DNA of 64,000 nucleotides from Hetaerina americana (taxonomy: Eukaryota > Arthropoda > Insecta > Odonata > Calopterygidae): assembly GCA_022747635.1 (NCBI GenBank), contig JAKTNV010000019.1:9673501-9737500 (forward strand). The letters run 5' to 3'. A program made the position numbers and the translations under genes. The notes below the pieces were generated by a model that was not told the origin of the DNA, ran no database searches, and saw only the letters and a list, made by a program, of their open reading frames with translations. Shown here one piece after another: positions 45,201-60,194 of this stretch. Every line of letters starts with the position of its first letter. Within the stretch, counting starts at the first letter, position 1.

Positions 45201-47044
45201 AGTTTGCGAATATCAATCGCTGATTTAACTTAATCTTCCAGCATACTGAAAAGGACAAGCCCTCTCTATCCTGCACGTAGGTATTTTAAAGGTATGTGCT
45301 ACGCTCTCAGCCATCAAATCTAGCTTTCGGACAGAAGACGACTGGAGCGAGAAGGCCACAGCAAGGCGTAAACGTGATACCAAATTAAAAGTGAAGTCTG
45401 GAAGCTTTATCACTCCGCCATTAAGACTTCACAAATCCCATCACATGCAACAGTGCCTAAACATTTTAATTGCTGATTTAGACATTCAACGGTGGTAAAA
45501 AAGATAAAATTTATATTTTCCAAATCAAAGTGATTTTTCTTCATCCTTTTCCATTTTTCCTGATTGTCACTACCTCTAGCCTCATCTATCTTACGTAGCT
45601 TATATCGATCTTTTTACTTTGGACCAAAACGCTCTTCGTTCCTTTTTTCAGTTTAGTATGTAGGTTTTGCTATACATGCATCAAATACATAACGATCATA
45701 CATTGCAAATTCATGTGGATCTACTTCATTTCTATGCCTGGGCGCCAACTCGTTTATATTCTATGCGCACAAAGTAATTTCAACAGTTGCGTTTGCCTTT
45801 TCATACTAACACCCCTGAATATTTCATGCAAACTCACTGCTCGAGCAGAATGTGTTTAAGGTATTTATTTACGCGATTAGGGTCAACAAAACTAAAGATG
45901 AAACTAGACTGACGTATGCTACAACTAACCAAATGATATAAAACGGTATTTTTTTTAATATTTAAGAAGTGCCAATTATTTTGCATCTGTTAGGGCAAGC
46001 GGTCTAAGGTTAGGAGGTGGAGGACGCGTTGGTGGCGGCAAGTATAGTCGCCTCGTGTCGGGTCATGCGAGGACCCTTCTCACTCGTATCTTAGCGATGG
46101 CCACGCAGTTGCATTTTTGCCTAACTCACCGTCAAAGGTTAAATATTTTACGGAAATGCCATGCCACTATTACGAAGCTATACCATAATAATTAGAACAA
46201 AGTTAGCTTAGCAGACAACTATGGAAAATGCATATCGCTTTCTACGGGTTTCTCCTCAAAGGGAAACATAAATGCGCGACGAATTTGGAAAGACTAATTA
46301 GACCATACCGAGTCGCCGCCTACGTAAACCTCTACACTCCCTGATCGACACGGACTTCTATTCCAGCAAATACCTCCTGCAGAGGAATCTAAACGCGGGG
46401 TACATTTGGTTTCGGAAACATTCCACACAGCTATTTGCGTCAGCCCTCAGAAAGTTGACATACCGATCGATATAATACAAATCTGTTTAAAATCACTCGC
46501 CTGCTTTTTTTCCATATGGTGCCGTCATTTAAAGCTTCATTTTGCGAAACAACACTTCTGTCGGTGGCATGTTGTCAAATTTTGAGCGTCTACTTCGAAA
46601 GCCAAGGTTTTTCGTTTTTTTTATTCCGCTTCGAGTGTAGTTTTTACATCAATAATTCTGGATGCCATAATTAACGGCGCCTTTTGTCACTTTGCTGGCA
46701 GTGTATCCATCCCGCAGAAATTAGGTTTTCGGGACCTAGGTTTGCTTCGGAAACGAACAATGAATATACGCGTCAGTGATATTTTATAGATTTCTGTCCG
46801 TATTTGCGTTCGAATCCCAGTCAAGGAAATATTTTTACATTCGTGATTCGCCTGATTCCGCCTTCCCATCCTCTCCTGTGTTCGTCCTTTACATATGTTC
46901 CTATCCATTTTCCTTATAGCTATTTCCTTGTGAATGAATATTTGTTCGCCATGTGGTGGGATTTCGTGTTTGTATGTGTATTTGGCCAATGTGGCTCATC
47001 TATTTCTTCTGGCTATGCGTGCCACGAAATGCACTGTTCTTACC
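42233..47044. other. Long stretch without recognisable features
   Basis: 4.8 kb with no domain. Items noted: a GC-richer segment at about 43.44-44.1 kb with a G-run near 43502, and a B-box scrap GTTCGAATCCCAGTCAAGG at 46809-46827, the end of SINE family 3. Otherwise AT-rich and featureless. Confidence 0.45.
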
Positions 47045-47750
47045 CATTATTAATCTACGAAACATGCAAATACCTCCTGGTTGTATTCTATATTCCTCTC
47101 GATTAATAATCTCATTACTGCCATGGCATCACGCATACCTCTCTCCTTCCTAAAACCAAACTGATCATCCCCTAAGTAAACATTTGCCCTACTCTCAATC
47201 CTTTTGTTTATAATCCTGAGAACAACTTTAGCTGCGTGGGATATCAAACTTATCGTCCTGTAGTCCTCACATTATGTAGCCTTTACCTTTTTCGGAATAG
47301 GAACTAACAGTGATCTCACAAAGTCTTCCGGCCGGATTCCTTCCTCATAGATACTACGAATCAGCCCATATAGCCTCCTCCTCCCACATTTTCCGGTACA
47401 TTTCAGTAGTTCCGCAGGAATGTTATCCACCCCCACGGCCTTATTTAGTTTCATCTCCCTTAATGCCCCTTCTATCTCATCGTCGGGTATGCCTGGACCT
47501 AATCTTTTTTCCTCTACGTCATGTCCCTTTTCTATATCCAACTTTTCTGGTCTAAATTCTTCACCATACAGTTCTTCTATACTACTATTTATACAGTATA
47601 TTCTTTCCATCTCTCTTGGACCTTTCCTGCTATCTTACCCGCCGTATGTCTAACTGTCAGCATAGATCTTCCTTTTTTACTTACCGATAAAGATTTAAAT
47701 TTGCTGTACAGCGCACCAATTTCACCCTTACTCTGCAAACTTTACATATC
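47045..47750 (-). mobile_element. RTE-like LINE copy, truncated
   Basis: The minus strand runs from a pre-RT segment (SLQSKGEIGALYSK near 47740) through LLVPIPKKVKAT, the stop-interrupted CEDYR block and GFRKERGMRDAMAV to CFVD near 47050, where it ends abruptly. It begins directly at a (TA)n tract. Several stops break the frame. Confidence 0.8.
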
Positions 47751-47753
47751 ATA

Positions 47754-47865
<112 letters not shown>

Positions 47866-47992
47866 TTTGTGTACCAATACGCATACTCGTATATGCGAGT
47901 ATATTTATATATACTATATGAACACATTCTTCGATAGAGATATCTCCGCCAGTGGTTTCCTCATTCTTCAATTCTTTAAGGTTATTTAATCT

Positions 47993-48138
47993 TAAATTAA
48001 ATGAAGAATACAATGTATCTTGCCACTGTCCTTCTATGCATCTACTTCAATAGCAGATGCATCAATCTTGGACTCATCCCGAACTACGTCTACTTGAAAG
48101 GATAGTGGAAAGATACATTGTATTCTTCTTTTAATTTA
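47993..48138. repeat. Inverted repeat, about 43-bp arms
   Basis: Arms at 47993-48034 and 48096-48138 share TAAATTAAA, GAAGAATACAATGTATCTT and CCACT-TCCTT in inverted orientation with a few mismatches, around about 60 bp that holds a smaller GCATCT/AGATGC palindrome. A foldback or MITE-like element is possible; no target duplication was recognised. Confidence 0.75.
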
Positions 48139-49542
48139 CATGAATTTCCACAAAGTTGGGCCGGGAACAATTGAATAGTTATTTACTCTTCCTCGCAGAT
48201 TCTGGATAGAGTCAAGGTGGACCTTCTTTTAGTCAGACATCCAGGGAAGAGGGCCCGAGATTGTTTTATTGCCTTTTCCGCAAACACTAAAGCTGCCTCC
48301 CCATGTTTCCTCTGAATCTTCCCCTCCGCCCCAATATACATATATTTTCCTTCCCTAGCCATTTTTTTACGCTGGGATTTTGTGGTTTGATTTGTCTCTC
48401 GCCCTGCTGACGTCCAGATGCTTATTCAATTTCGCTCCGTGGTTTTTTTCCACATGCCCTTCTCGTCCTACTTTACTGCGGACATTCTATCCTTCTTTCC
48501 GCCAAATTCAGATAATTTACGTACATGTCTTCTCTTCACCGCAGGAGAAAAATTCAAATTTAAGTATAATATGGAAAAGAAAAGTTAACCCAATGCTCGA
48601 CAAAAGTCACCAGGAATCCGTTTAATTGTTTTTTTATCGATGATAGATTCCGTAATAATCTCAGCGCCGATAGTTTTTATGTTTTGATCTTCTCTCTTTT
48701 CCATAACCATTGTATTCCATTTTTGCTTCTCCACCCTTAATACTGGTAAACGTTTAACGCTCATTAGAGGTTTAAATTCTCATCCCGTCAAATAAACACC
48801 CCCTGTTCATTCCATTCACGTTCAATGCATCGCAGAGAACTAGAAAGACCCTCTTTCAAACTGTGGAACGGAACATTGGATTGAGGTCATGATGTATCCG
48901 CGGATTTTTTCGGAAACAGAGAGTCAATTTAAAACGGGAAAAGGTCACATGAAATCCATTCACTTAAAGATAGTATTCCTTCGAATAGAGTTTTAAATGG
49001 ATACTGCATTATTATGGTCTTGCTAATCGGCACGAGGATTATTTTTTGTTAGATGAGATTACCTATACTTTCTATTAGGCCCTAAGGCGTGCGAAAATCA
49101 CATAAATAGTTGAAGGGTTCAAGTTTCTTTCACTGTACCACCATTCGGTTTTTAACATGCCTCAAGCAATCTAGGAATCCACCTCTTGTTTGGTAGAAAT
49201 AGGACGTTTGAGTTATTCGCTGTGAATGAAAAGTTAGGTAAATTCCTATATCCAACAATAAGGAAGTTGAAAGGCTCTAATAACTTTATTTCGATCGGCC
49301 GGTGACCATCAACGGGGAGAGTTAAGGGCTTCGACAGCGAGAAGACGTAAGCACCATAGCACTGTTCGACTTGACATCGAAGCCATCTATGTTTCAAATT
49401 ATTGGCTATAGGAATTAAGCTAACTTCTCGCTATTTGGATGGTTTGCTCCGAAGCCATTAGCCGAGATACTTCGGTTGCTAGCCTAAAGGTCCTTTAATT
49501 ATGCTACCAAGCCACCATACTGCTATTTAACAATCATAAACA
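48139..49542. other. No feature seen
   Basis: Upstream flank, or upstream intron, of the acetylcholinesterase exon. No recognisable coding sequence or promoter elements. Confidence 0.4.
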
Positions 49543-49596
49543 CAATAATCAATCCGAAAGTCAGTTGGCAGGTGATGGTATAGTTCATTATGCATT
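49543..49596 (-). mobile_element. SINE family 1, 3'-end fragment
   Basis: Matches the last about 55 bp of the SINE copies at 13.7 and 21.8 kb (plus-strand view: AATCAATCCGAAAGTCAGTT then GGTGATGGTATAGTTCA). Confidence 0.6.
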
Positions 49597-49761
49597 ATCG
49601 CATCATTGCAAATATATCGTATTTAACAACAGTATGCAATCAAATGGTTGCCACGTAAGATCTGTTTCCCATCTTGCTCCTAATATTCCTTGGTATTCTA
49701 GTTGACAGGTGTGTTGAATAATTTGAGGGGGAATTATACCTTATACCAAGAATTCTCTTGA

Positions 49762-51773
<2,012 letters not shown>

Positions 51774-52915
51774 CACTCATTTTTTCAAACCTGTTTATTA
51801 AACTGTTTCAGAAAAACAACTCACCATGCCTGGAACTTTTGACTCCAACTGCCATTTATCATCATAACAGAGTTTATCAAGAAGTTTTATGTCAGGCATC
51901 CAACTCTTATTGTTGGGGACGAAATGTCGTAATATATCAGGAATTTTCGACCACTTGCGTTCACGTACATTTATTTATTGCGCAGTTTTCACGAGTAATG
52001 AAACATTATGCAAGAAAATATTAATTTTTATCGCTAAAAAAGCACTCATAACGCTTTGCTAAATCTCAATGGATAATACATTCCTGGTTTATAAGTAATA
52101 ATAGTAATGTAATTTAGGTCATAAAGTTAGTCTTAACTTATATTCATTATTACGTTGAAATACAACGTCCTTATCGGGGGCATTCATGTCCCAAGAGAGT
52201 AGTTTTCTTTCTACTACTGAACCCCTGTAGATTAAATGAAAATAGTTGCGTGTACTCTGTGCTAGAGGTTTTAGTAATTGTAAAAATATCTTGACTAATA
52301 TTAGGCAGTCTTTTTGCGTTCCGCTGTAATCTGGGGCTCAATGATCATTATTGCACGAAAAAATGTATTATTTTGTATCTTAAACACCCAGAATCTCAAT
52401 TAGTATGCAATGAATATGATTTTAAATTGATGTAATAATTGCTTAAAATTAAGTTTTTATAGCAAAGACATCGTAACAATGTGAATATTAAATATAGTCT
52501 TATGGAGGCATTGGCTTTCAGATAGCAACAAACCTCACTGTCCACGATCGCACATAGGATTAATTTTTCAGGAAAAATACTTGATTCAACAATAGAAAAT
52601 GGCGTGTAAAGCAGGTACCTCCTATGCGAACTATAATGTAAGTCACAGTTATGTCAAATGTTTTTCTCCTATCAAAATAGTAATCGGGTTGTCGGGGTAC
52701 GAGTTTTTTCACAAGGTTCAATAAGCTGTGCAAGTTATTCAGAGGACGAACGCATCCCCTCTCGATCCTATTCTTTAGTACAGCACTCTGAATTTGTTCG
52801 ATGCGAGCTCTATGAAGAGCTGATATTAACATTTAGAGCTACACAGCAGTGATCGTTCAATGGTAAGATCGTAAAAATATTTTTCTATAAAAATACTTCC
52901 CCTAATTCTATCAAG

Positions 52916-53233
52916 ATGGCTCTCAATGCCTTCAAATTTAATCACCATTCCTTTTTAAGTCGCACCGACTCGATGAGTGCGTTGCTATGCATTGCTCGTT
53001 CTTCCCCAGTTGATCTTATAGCCCTCGAAATCACCCGCACACTATTCCTCCTCGCCCTCAACGACAAGGGTGTCAAAATATCTTTTCTTTGGAACCCAGG
53101 ACGAATGGGAATATTTGTAAATGAACAGGCTTACTCAATAGCCAAGGAGGTCGAGAATGCTACTGACACAGAATCGTCGGTGGTACTGACCGAGGATCTG
53201 AAAGTAGCCTTAAAGAGCGCGTCCCAAAAGTAA
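52916..53233 (+). pseudogene. RNase H domain fragment of a LINE
   Basis: An open frame contains RTDSMSALLCI, matching the TDS-SAL block that carries a catalytic aspartate of LINE RNase H domains. Farther on, VKISFLWNPGRMGIFVNEQA matches the usual WVPGH-GI-GNE-AD block, with the key histidine replaced by arginine and the aspartate of AD missing. It would be inactive. Such domains are known in I/R1-group LINEs; it may belong to the same family as the palm fragment at 28.4 kb. It lies in the acetylcholinesterase intron in sense orientation. Confidence 0.65.
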
Positions 53234-55274
53234 TGGAATGACACTTGATTGGATGGTTTCCCAAGCTTCGAGCAGTGAAACCCATAACATCAGCGTGGCC
53301 ATACTCTGCCGGAAGCACCCGGAGGAAAGCGGCAGTCTTCACGCGATAGAGAATAGGGCACACTCTTGCCTCTTCACTGAACATAAAACTGCTCTTTATG
53401 TAAACATTGCGACTCCCCTATGACCGTCAGACATCCACTGCGTTGGGTCGAACAAAGAAAGGGATTTTGTTTCTCTCCTAGGAAACAACTCCGTTGTCCT
53501 TAGTCAAATAAGAGCTTTTTTTAAAGGAACCCGATCTCCTTCGACACCTGTAGCATGCAGGTGGTTCAAAACAATAATCACCTCCTGCTTTTATGATAAC
53601 TTTATGCTGATAGTACACTTAGTATTTCGCTACAGTTCCATGTATGTATTTTGAGCAAATTGGATTGCGAGAGACGCCATGGCGTATCCAAATAAATCTA
53701 TCCATACCATTACTGTTATTTGTGATAAGAATTCTCATGGGAGCATTTTTTTAGCTGCATTTGAACTCCATTGCTCCCACTCATTTCAAAATTGATGCAT
53801 TCAGAAAGAATGTCAGGTTTTACTCGCATTTCAGTGCGCAGACTCGTTTATGAATTCACAAGTCTGATTTTGATGTAGAAATCTAAAATAATAATTAATG
53901 ACAAAATTTTGACACTTGAAGACTTACTATGATTATTACCCCAGTGGGAATTCACGTTGTTACACGAAAAACTCTTCAGTATACATCTCCCCATGTAAAT
54001 CACTTACACCACTTCTCAACCTCGCAAAAACTGTCAAATATATCCATACTAATTGCTATTTGGCTGTGTTGTATAAAATAACAATAATTTAGCTGACTTT
54101 GCAAAAAAAAATGGCTCAAATTGAGGCAAGGTCTACATTTTTAGAGCAGACGCTAATGATTCCGAATAAAAGTCGTTAAAGAATGCTAAAATATCAAAAC
54201 TTCTCTGCATCGTGGAGGAATAATGACACAATTGATGTTTTTTGTGCTTGTTCGCACACAAAACATCAATCTACGTACACATCCCCGCCACAGATTGAAG
54301 TGAAGCATTTAGGTTCATACTTCAACGCTTACACTCCTGGCTAAAATGCATGAAGATTCTTGCTGAAACCACAGCAAAAAATGAACCGCTGAACTACTTT
54401 CTTCTTCTTCACCAGCCTTCAAAATCTCCATTGTGCACGATACACTCGAATGATGAAACCCTCAATCCCTCAATAGGTGCACTTTAAAAGGGCAGTCCAC
54501 CTGTTGTGCCCGTGGGCAAAGGTTCCCCCTTCCCGTGAGTCTCCGTGCACTGCCATTCCTCATTCACGAGAATCATTGTTGCGGTCAAGCATCATAAAAA
54601 AAAGTCTTTGGTGAGACAAATATAAGGGGAAGGAAGAATGTCCTCTTCCAAGAAGTGGCCAGAAGTAAATTTCACTCTCAAACAAATACAAGCAACATAT
54701 TTTTAAATATTATGGAAATTAGGGCATGACTGCATTTAATTCACCACCTCCACTCCATTCATGCAGTTTTTTTATGCTCACTGTACTCGAGTAACGAGGC
54801 AAATTTCAGCACCATTTCCAGGTTCACAAGCCCTCGCTTCTTTCTGACAATATTTCTTAAACGACTCTTCCCAGTTACAAATTGAGCAACCCAGCAAAAC
54901 TATTCTGTACGGACATGAAACCGACTTAATGGAACTGGCTTATCTCAATGGTATGACTTCACTTACTCTCAATTAACAATTCGCGGCTTGCTACTTAGGA
55001 AAAATCTTCATTTAGAATCTTCATCTTTATTTAAAATGATTCAATCTTTTTGTCAGCATACGTTTCAATTCCCTTAATTTCATCCAAATTGCCAATGCTA
55101 CACCTCCCTAAAACTTGCTTTCCCAGCATTGCCTCCCCAATCACTGCTTTTAGTATCTCGTTGCCACTCCGTATCCCCTGCAACTACTGACTTCTTCGAA
55201 TTTCTCCCAACGGACAAACCCTGCCATGTCTAGAAATCCATCATTTGATTCCCTTTCACTCCATTCCATTTTAT
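53234..55274. other. Intronic, no gene seen
   Basis: Featureless apart from the hairpin at 54231-54270. Confidence 0.4.
54231..54270. repeat. Hairpin, 17-nt arms
   Basis: ATTGATGTTTTTTGTGC and GCACACAAAACATCAAT pair with one mismatch around a TTGTTC loop. The significance is unknown; it lies in the acetylcholinesterase intron. Confidence 0.7.
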
Positions 55275-55515
55275 CCGCGGGGATGATGCGGAGGTTAATG
55301 TATATGCTTCTCTACCCGAGGGACTGGGTTCGAATTCCGGATAAGGCAAGGTTTTTAGTGGCATCCCGATCCCTACTTACCGTGTTATGTACAGAGAGTA
55401 CTTGAAGGGGAGTGCGCCGTCCGTCGGGTAGGACGTTGAAGTGAGTGAGTGTAAGACCCTTGGCGTATTTCGTTAAGAGTAGGCTGATGCCGAGGCCGGG
55501 TTTCCCTCCACATTT
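55275..55515 (+). mobile_element. tRNA-derived SINE, family 2, second copy
   Basis: B box GGTTCGAATTCC near 55328-55340, then GTGGCATCCCGATCC, GCCGTCCGTCGGGTAGGACG, CCTTGGCG and GTAGGCTGATGCC in the same order as in the 6.8-7.0 kb copy. The A-box region is decayed. Confidence 0.8.
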
Positions 55516-56121
55516 CTTCGACTCCCTGAATATCTGACCCGAGTTAACCGCCTACTCCAAATGGCGAAAATGAGCTTAGCAGTTGGTATGTACCCCTAAT
55601 AACTACTATTTCATTTCTTTCCTCCCCTCTCCTCGTATCTCGAATGCCTCCAATCCACGCTATCATCTTCACTTGAAGACCTTTCAAACCGCCGATTTTT
55701 ACGATTTGAAATAAAAACTTATCTTTTCCCATCGAATGTGAATTTTATTTTTTTATATCTAGACTACAAATCGACTCCGAAGATTCATGCAAAAATTCTG
55801 ACTCCATCCAGAGATTTCGAATAAATGGCAATAATCTATCTAATAACTCAATCCTTTGAAGTGCACAACAGATGCATTCAAAATGTCATCTTTTGCACGA
55901 ATGATAAGGAATCAGAATAACGTTTTCCGCGGTAGGGGTAAAAATCACACCATAGCGGTGGTTTGCAGGGCAATAAAAATATTTTAATACTAAAATGCAA
56001 ATGCCTAACCAATTATTTTTATTAAGGTTTAATAAAAATACGACGGGATATAAGTGAGCAATGAGGTCAATGATTCTTGTGAACTAGCAATAGAGTTAAA
56101 GTAACAAGTACAAACGGAATA

Positions 56122-57439
56122 CTCCTTGATCAAAAAGTTCCCGGAATAACCACCGTGTGGCGCTCCCATCGTTCCGATTTGAGTTCTGTTTTTTTTTGTT
56201 AAATTGGTACATCTGTTGTTGATATTCCCTTTAAATCTTAGTGTCATAACTTGACATTTGCAAAAGTTACGGTCGGTTTTCGGTATGTCCATCAGTGCTT
56301 CCTGCGATTTTTCCATTACTTCCTCTCGGCTGCTAAAACGCGTTCCCCGTAATGGTTTTTTAACTCGATTGAACAGAAAGAAGTCACAGGGAGCCAAATC
56401 AGGTGAATTCGGTGGCTGTTGGATGGTATTTGTTGCATTTTTCGTCAAAAAATTACGAATAATGATAGCACTGTGCGACGGTGCGTTATCATGGTGCAAA
56501 ATCCACGAGTTTTCTGCCCACATTTCTGGTCTCTTTCGGCGAATTGCTTCACGCAAACGTCTCATAACGCCCAAATAATACTCTTTGTTTACTGTCTGGC
56601 CTTCTGGCAAAAATTCATGATGCACTACACCGTTGTAATCCATGAAAACCGTCAGCATTGCCTTCTTTTTTGACTGAAAACGACGTGGTTTTTTTGGTCT
56701 CGGCTCATTTGGTGAACGCCATTCACTTGTCTGATGTCTGGATTGCGTGTCGTACTCATAAACCCACGTCTCGTCTCCAGTAATGATCCTTTTGATGAAT
56801 GTGGGATCGGATTCAGCCTCGCAAATCATGTCTTTTGCGACGTCAACACGGTCTCTTTTTTGCATGAAATTGAGGTCTTTTGGCATGCTACACGACGGAA
56901 ACCCAAATCATTAACCACAATGTCTTGGGCGGATCCATAGGCAATGTTCAAGTCCTCCGCTATTTCTCTGATGGTTAATTTGCGGTTATTGACTACATTT
57001 CTTTTACTTTATCAATTTTTTCACCGACTTTCGATGTCGATGGTCTGCCACTGCGTTCATCATCTTCGATTGACTCACGACCACTTCTGAACCGCTCGTG
57101 CCACTGGTAAACGACCGTTTTTTTTAGAGAATCGTTGCCGAAACACTTTTCCAACATTTCCAACGTCCGTGCGCCACTAAATCCGTTTTTCACGCAAAAT
57201 TTAATACAAGTTCGTTGTTGCAAATTTAAATCCATTTCTGAAATTGTAAAAAATCGCCAACACACACAGAGATAGATGTACTCTTGGCTACGTAACTTTT
57301 GCAAATGTCAAGTTATGACACTAAGATTTAAAGGGAATATCAACAACAGATGTACCAATTTAACAAAAAAAACAGAACTCAAATCGGAACGATGGGAGCG
57401 CCACACGGTGGTTATTCCGGGAACTTTTTGATCAAGGAG
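56122..57439 (-). mobile_element. Mariner with 150-bp terminal inverted repeats
   Basis: 1318 bp flanked by TA. The ends are inverted copies over 150 bp (56122-56271) and 149 bp (57291-57439), differing by one T in a T-run; the usual mariner end is about 30 bp. The transposase lies on the minus strand. Its C-terminus is missing, replaced exactly where the long inverted repeat starts. Confidence 0.9.
56127..57235 (-). pseudogene. Mariner transposase, two frame breaks, C-terminus replaced
   Basis: From the ATG at 57235 (MDLNLQQRTCIKFCVKNG) the frame covers the first helix-turn-helix and GRPSTSK and then breaks near 57000. The second helix-turn-helix continues in another frame (LTIREIAEDLNIAYGSAQD). 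A second break near 56890 leads to the catalytic part, with GDETWVY, HHDNAP and PCDFFLF separated by the DD34D spacing. After IPKTD the sequence runs into the inverted repeat, giving a foreign tail in place of the normal roughly 30-residue end. All three catalytic aspartates are kept, but the protein cannot be made intact. Confidence 0.85.
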
Positions 57440-57952
57440 TATGATTTCGAAAAAAGAAGTTGGATATTGTGGTAAAGTTTGGAATTCCCTCAAGGGTATT
57501 TTTAACGAGATTTAAGGACGATGAAAAAAATGAAATGAATGTATGAATGCAAAGGTCAAAATTTTACGTCATTCTCAAAGAGAAGACGTAATCTTTGATG
57601 GCTGAAGAATGTCGGAGACAAGAATATTCAATTTCAAGGGACTTAGGTTCTTGAGTTCGCGCACAAGCAAAGAAATGTTTCCAAGCGGAGAATATCGCCA
57701 ATTCAATAAATCCAGACAGACACGGAGTGGATGGATAAATTTAATATTAAAAAAATTGTTAAAATATGCACGCATAATGAAGTAGTTAACCCTGATTACT
57801 TTGGACTGGAACTCGCTTTTCTCCGGGAACTAATCTACTTCCAATTACGAAACGATAGTTTTTACCAGCTTAACGATGCGGATTCGAAGAGGGACTTGCT
57901 GCAATGCATGATTGAAAGTTGTGATTTTGGTTAAGATAAATTTTATTGTTTG

Positions 57953-57992
57953 TGTCCATCCAGAACCTACCTCAACAGGTAGGATACCAAAA
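57953..57992 (+). mobile_element. RTE-like LINE 3'-tail scrap
   Basis: GTCCATCCAGAACCTACCTC followed by a short A-rich end, matching the 3' end at 11.84 kb. No coding part. Confidence 0.5.
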
Positions 57993-60194
57993 AAATCAAA
58001 GATTTGAACGAATTGTTGAACATATAGGATCTGTTTATCATTTATTATTTATCACATTTTTCTCTCTAAATGGCCCTGACTGATTCACTAACTTCGATAA
58101 GCTTATACAAGTTTTATGTCAAGTTGGCATTAACATTACAACGGAACGGAACTTTTGTACCCACTAATCTACAGTGCCTTGGAAAATGTCACGTAAGGCG
58201 GAAATAACCTAGTTAAGAGCTGTATCCTTTTCGCAGGCACGATACACTTAAGTTCGACGTTCACGGGAGAATTACACGCTAAGGAGAGTACTTGGACTTC
58301 CAGACTATGGCAAAAAGCTAGGGGGAGAGGGGCTACGTGACAAGAAGCTCGAACTCTGTTATTACAGGCATAACGAGCACCCGTGCCCCCCGGAATGTAC
58401 ATTACTCTCGAGTTGACACGTGGCGTAATAGCATCGCAGAGTCGGTCCATCGCATCAAAATGAATGTATAATAAAGCCCTTCAATTAGCTTCCAGGTATA
58501 TTTCATTTCGATTTTAATAGTTAACAAGTGTGATTGTCCGGATGAAACGGTTTAACGGTTATTATCACTGTCGTTCAGTGCGCCAGTATGAAAAGTGAAG
58601 ATTCGGGCTGACCTACAGCTCACTCAAGCAACGCATCCAAAATCAATCCAATGAATTAACAAAAAGTGAAGAAGAGATGGTGCCACAAAAATCAATAAAA
58701 TATTAGGTGGCATTGGATAGACAAGGAACTTTTGACAGCAAAACATTCCAATTTGTCTCCATTGAATCTTTCCGGACTTACTTTTAAATAAAATACTTAT
58801 AAATCCATGCTAAATTGAATTTAACTCCAAATTGTGCGTTAAATAAGTATTACCTGAGGAAAGGCATATGCCTGGAATCAAATTCTGATTGAATATTTCA
58901 TTATCTACCCGTTTGAGACAAATCATTCAAAATTCAAAACGGCACCTCGGCACCAATTAAAATCCTGGAGTCACCTAGGACATCTTTCTTTTCTAACACG
59001 TATTAAAATAAATTAAGCGGTCTCAAGCATGTTACCTGCTTAGACAGTCAGCCTTTTAAAAGATTAAACAAATTTTCACTCAATAAATCACAGGCAAATA
59101 ATCACCCTTCATTTTCCCCTTCCTTTCCGCCCCAGCGCAATAAACCGTGCATTGGCGAAGGCGCTACCATTGCATGTGGTTGCCGGAGGCGATAAAACGG
59201 AGCAGCGGGGTTCGAGGAAGGAACACCTTGAGAAGGGGGTCGCGAGGGGCGTCGGGGACCCGGGAATAGGTTATTCCCCAAAGGAAGCGGCACCTCCGGA
59301 GGCGGAGGGTCGTAAGTCACGAGGTCTTACGGGACCAATCAGACGCCGGGCCTTTCTCCGCGCCGAGGCCAAAGCGGAACGCGGCTCTTGGGTGGTGCAG
59401 TGCGCTGTTGCCGGGAGTTTCATGTCCCATGACCCGGTTCCCTTTCTTTCATTCCCCTTTCCTTCTTCTCTCCTTCCTCCTCCACCCCCGCCAACCCGCC
59501 CACCCGCCTCCCTCCCCTCTCCGAAACTTCGGGATTGGAATGGAAAGGAAGGGGGGTGGGTAGGGTAGGGGATTGAGGGGTTGAAGCGCCGTGGGGTTGA
59601 GGGGGAGGGTGGGGTGGAGTTGGAGTGAACTGAGGAAGGTCAAACGGAATTGAAACGAAGCTGAGGTGAACAGAGGTCACGATTTAATACGCGGTCTGCA
59701 CCGTAACGGTTCGAAATTTCACCGTGTGCGTGGAACGAGGAAGGGGATCCCGTGAAATGTAATGCCGCCTACTTATGTGTATGCGGTTTTTGTGACGGTG
59801 ACTCGGATGAAGAAAGTAGGAAGTGATATCCAATAAAACTGACCAAGATACACATACTATTTACCCCGTCTAGGAAATCAGTCCCTATGAGAATCATGCG
59901 GTTAAACATACTATGATACTCTTGGAATTTATATGATACCTAAATAACAAAGGATAGAAGTAAATGGTAAGCCTAATTGAAGATTCTTACAATGTAACAC
60001 TCATAAAATTACAATTCATGATTAGTAAGGATTTCTGAGGAATAGCACTAACTACAAAGAAAAACCAAATAAGATGACGGTATTGTATTACTCCAAAAAC
60101 GTATATGAAGTCCGAGGGGTCTCGCCTAAGACATGGCACATTAAATATAAAGCTCAATCGGAGAGCTTTCATTGCCTCGTGACGGGGGTATTTT
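57993..60194. other. Intronic, no gene seen
   Basis: No recognisable frame. A GC-rich strip at 59.1-59.65 kb. Confidence 0.4.

Noticed and set aside
46010..46090. Possible tRNA-like or SINE segment
   Set aside because: Only a weak GGTCTAAGG-type resemblance; no B box.
58846..58900. Another hammerhead-like motif (CCTGAGGAAAGGC...)
   Set aside because: The CTGATGA core and the GAAAC box with an intervening stem are not present in the required order.
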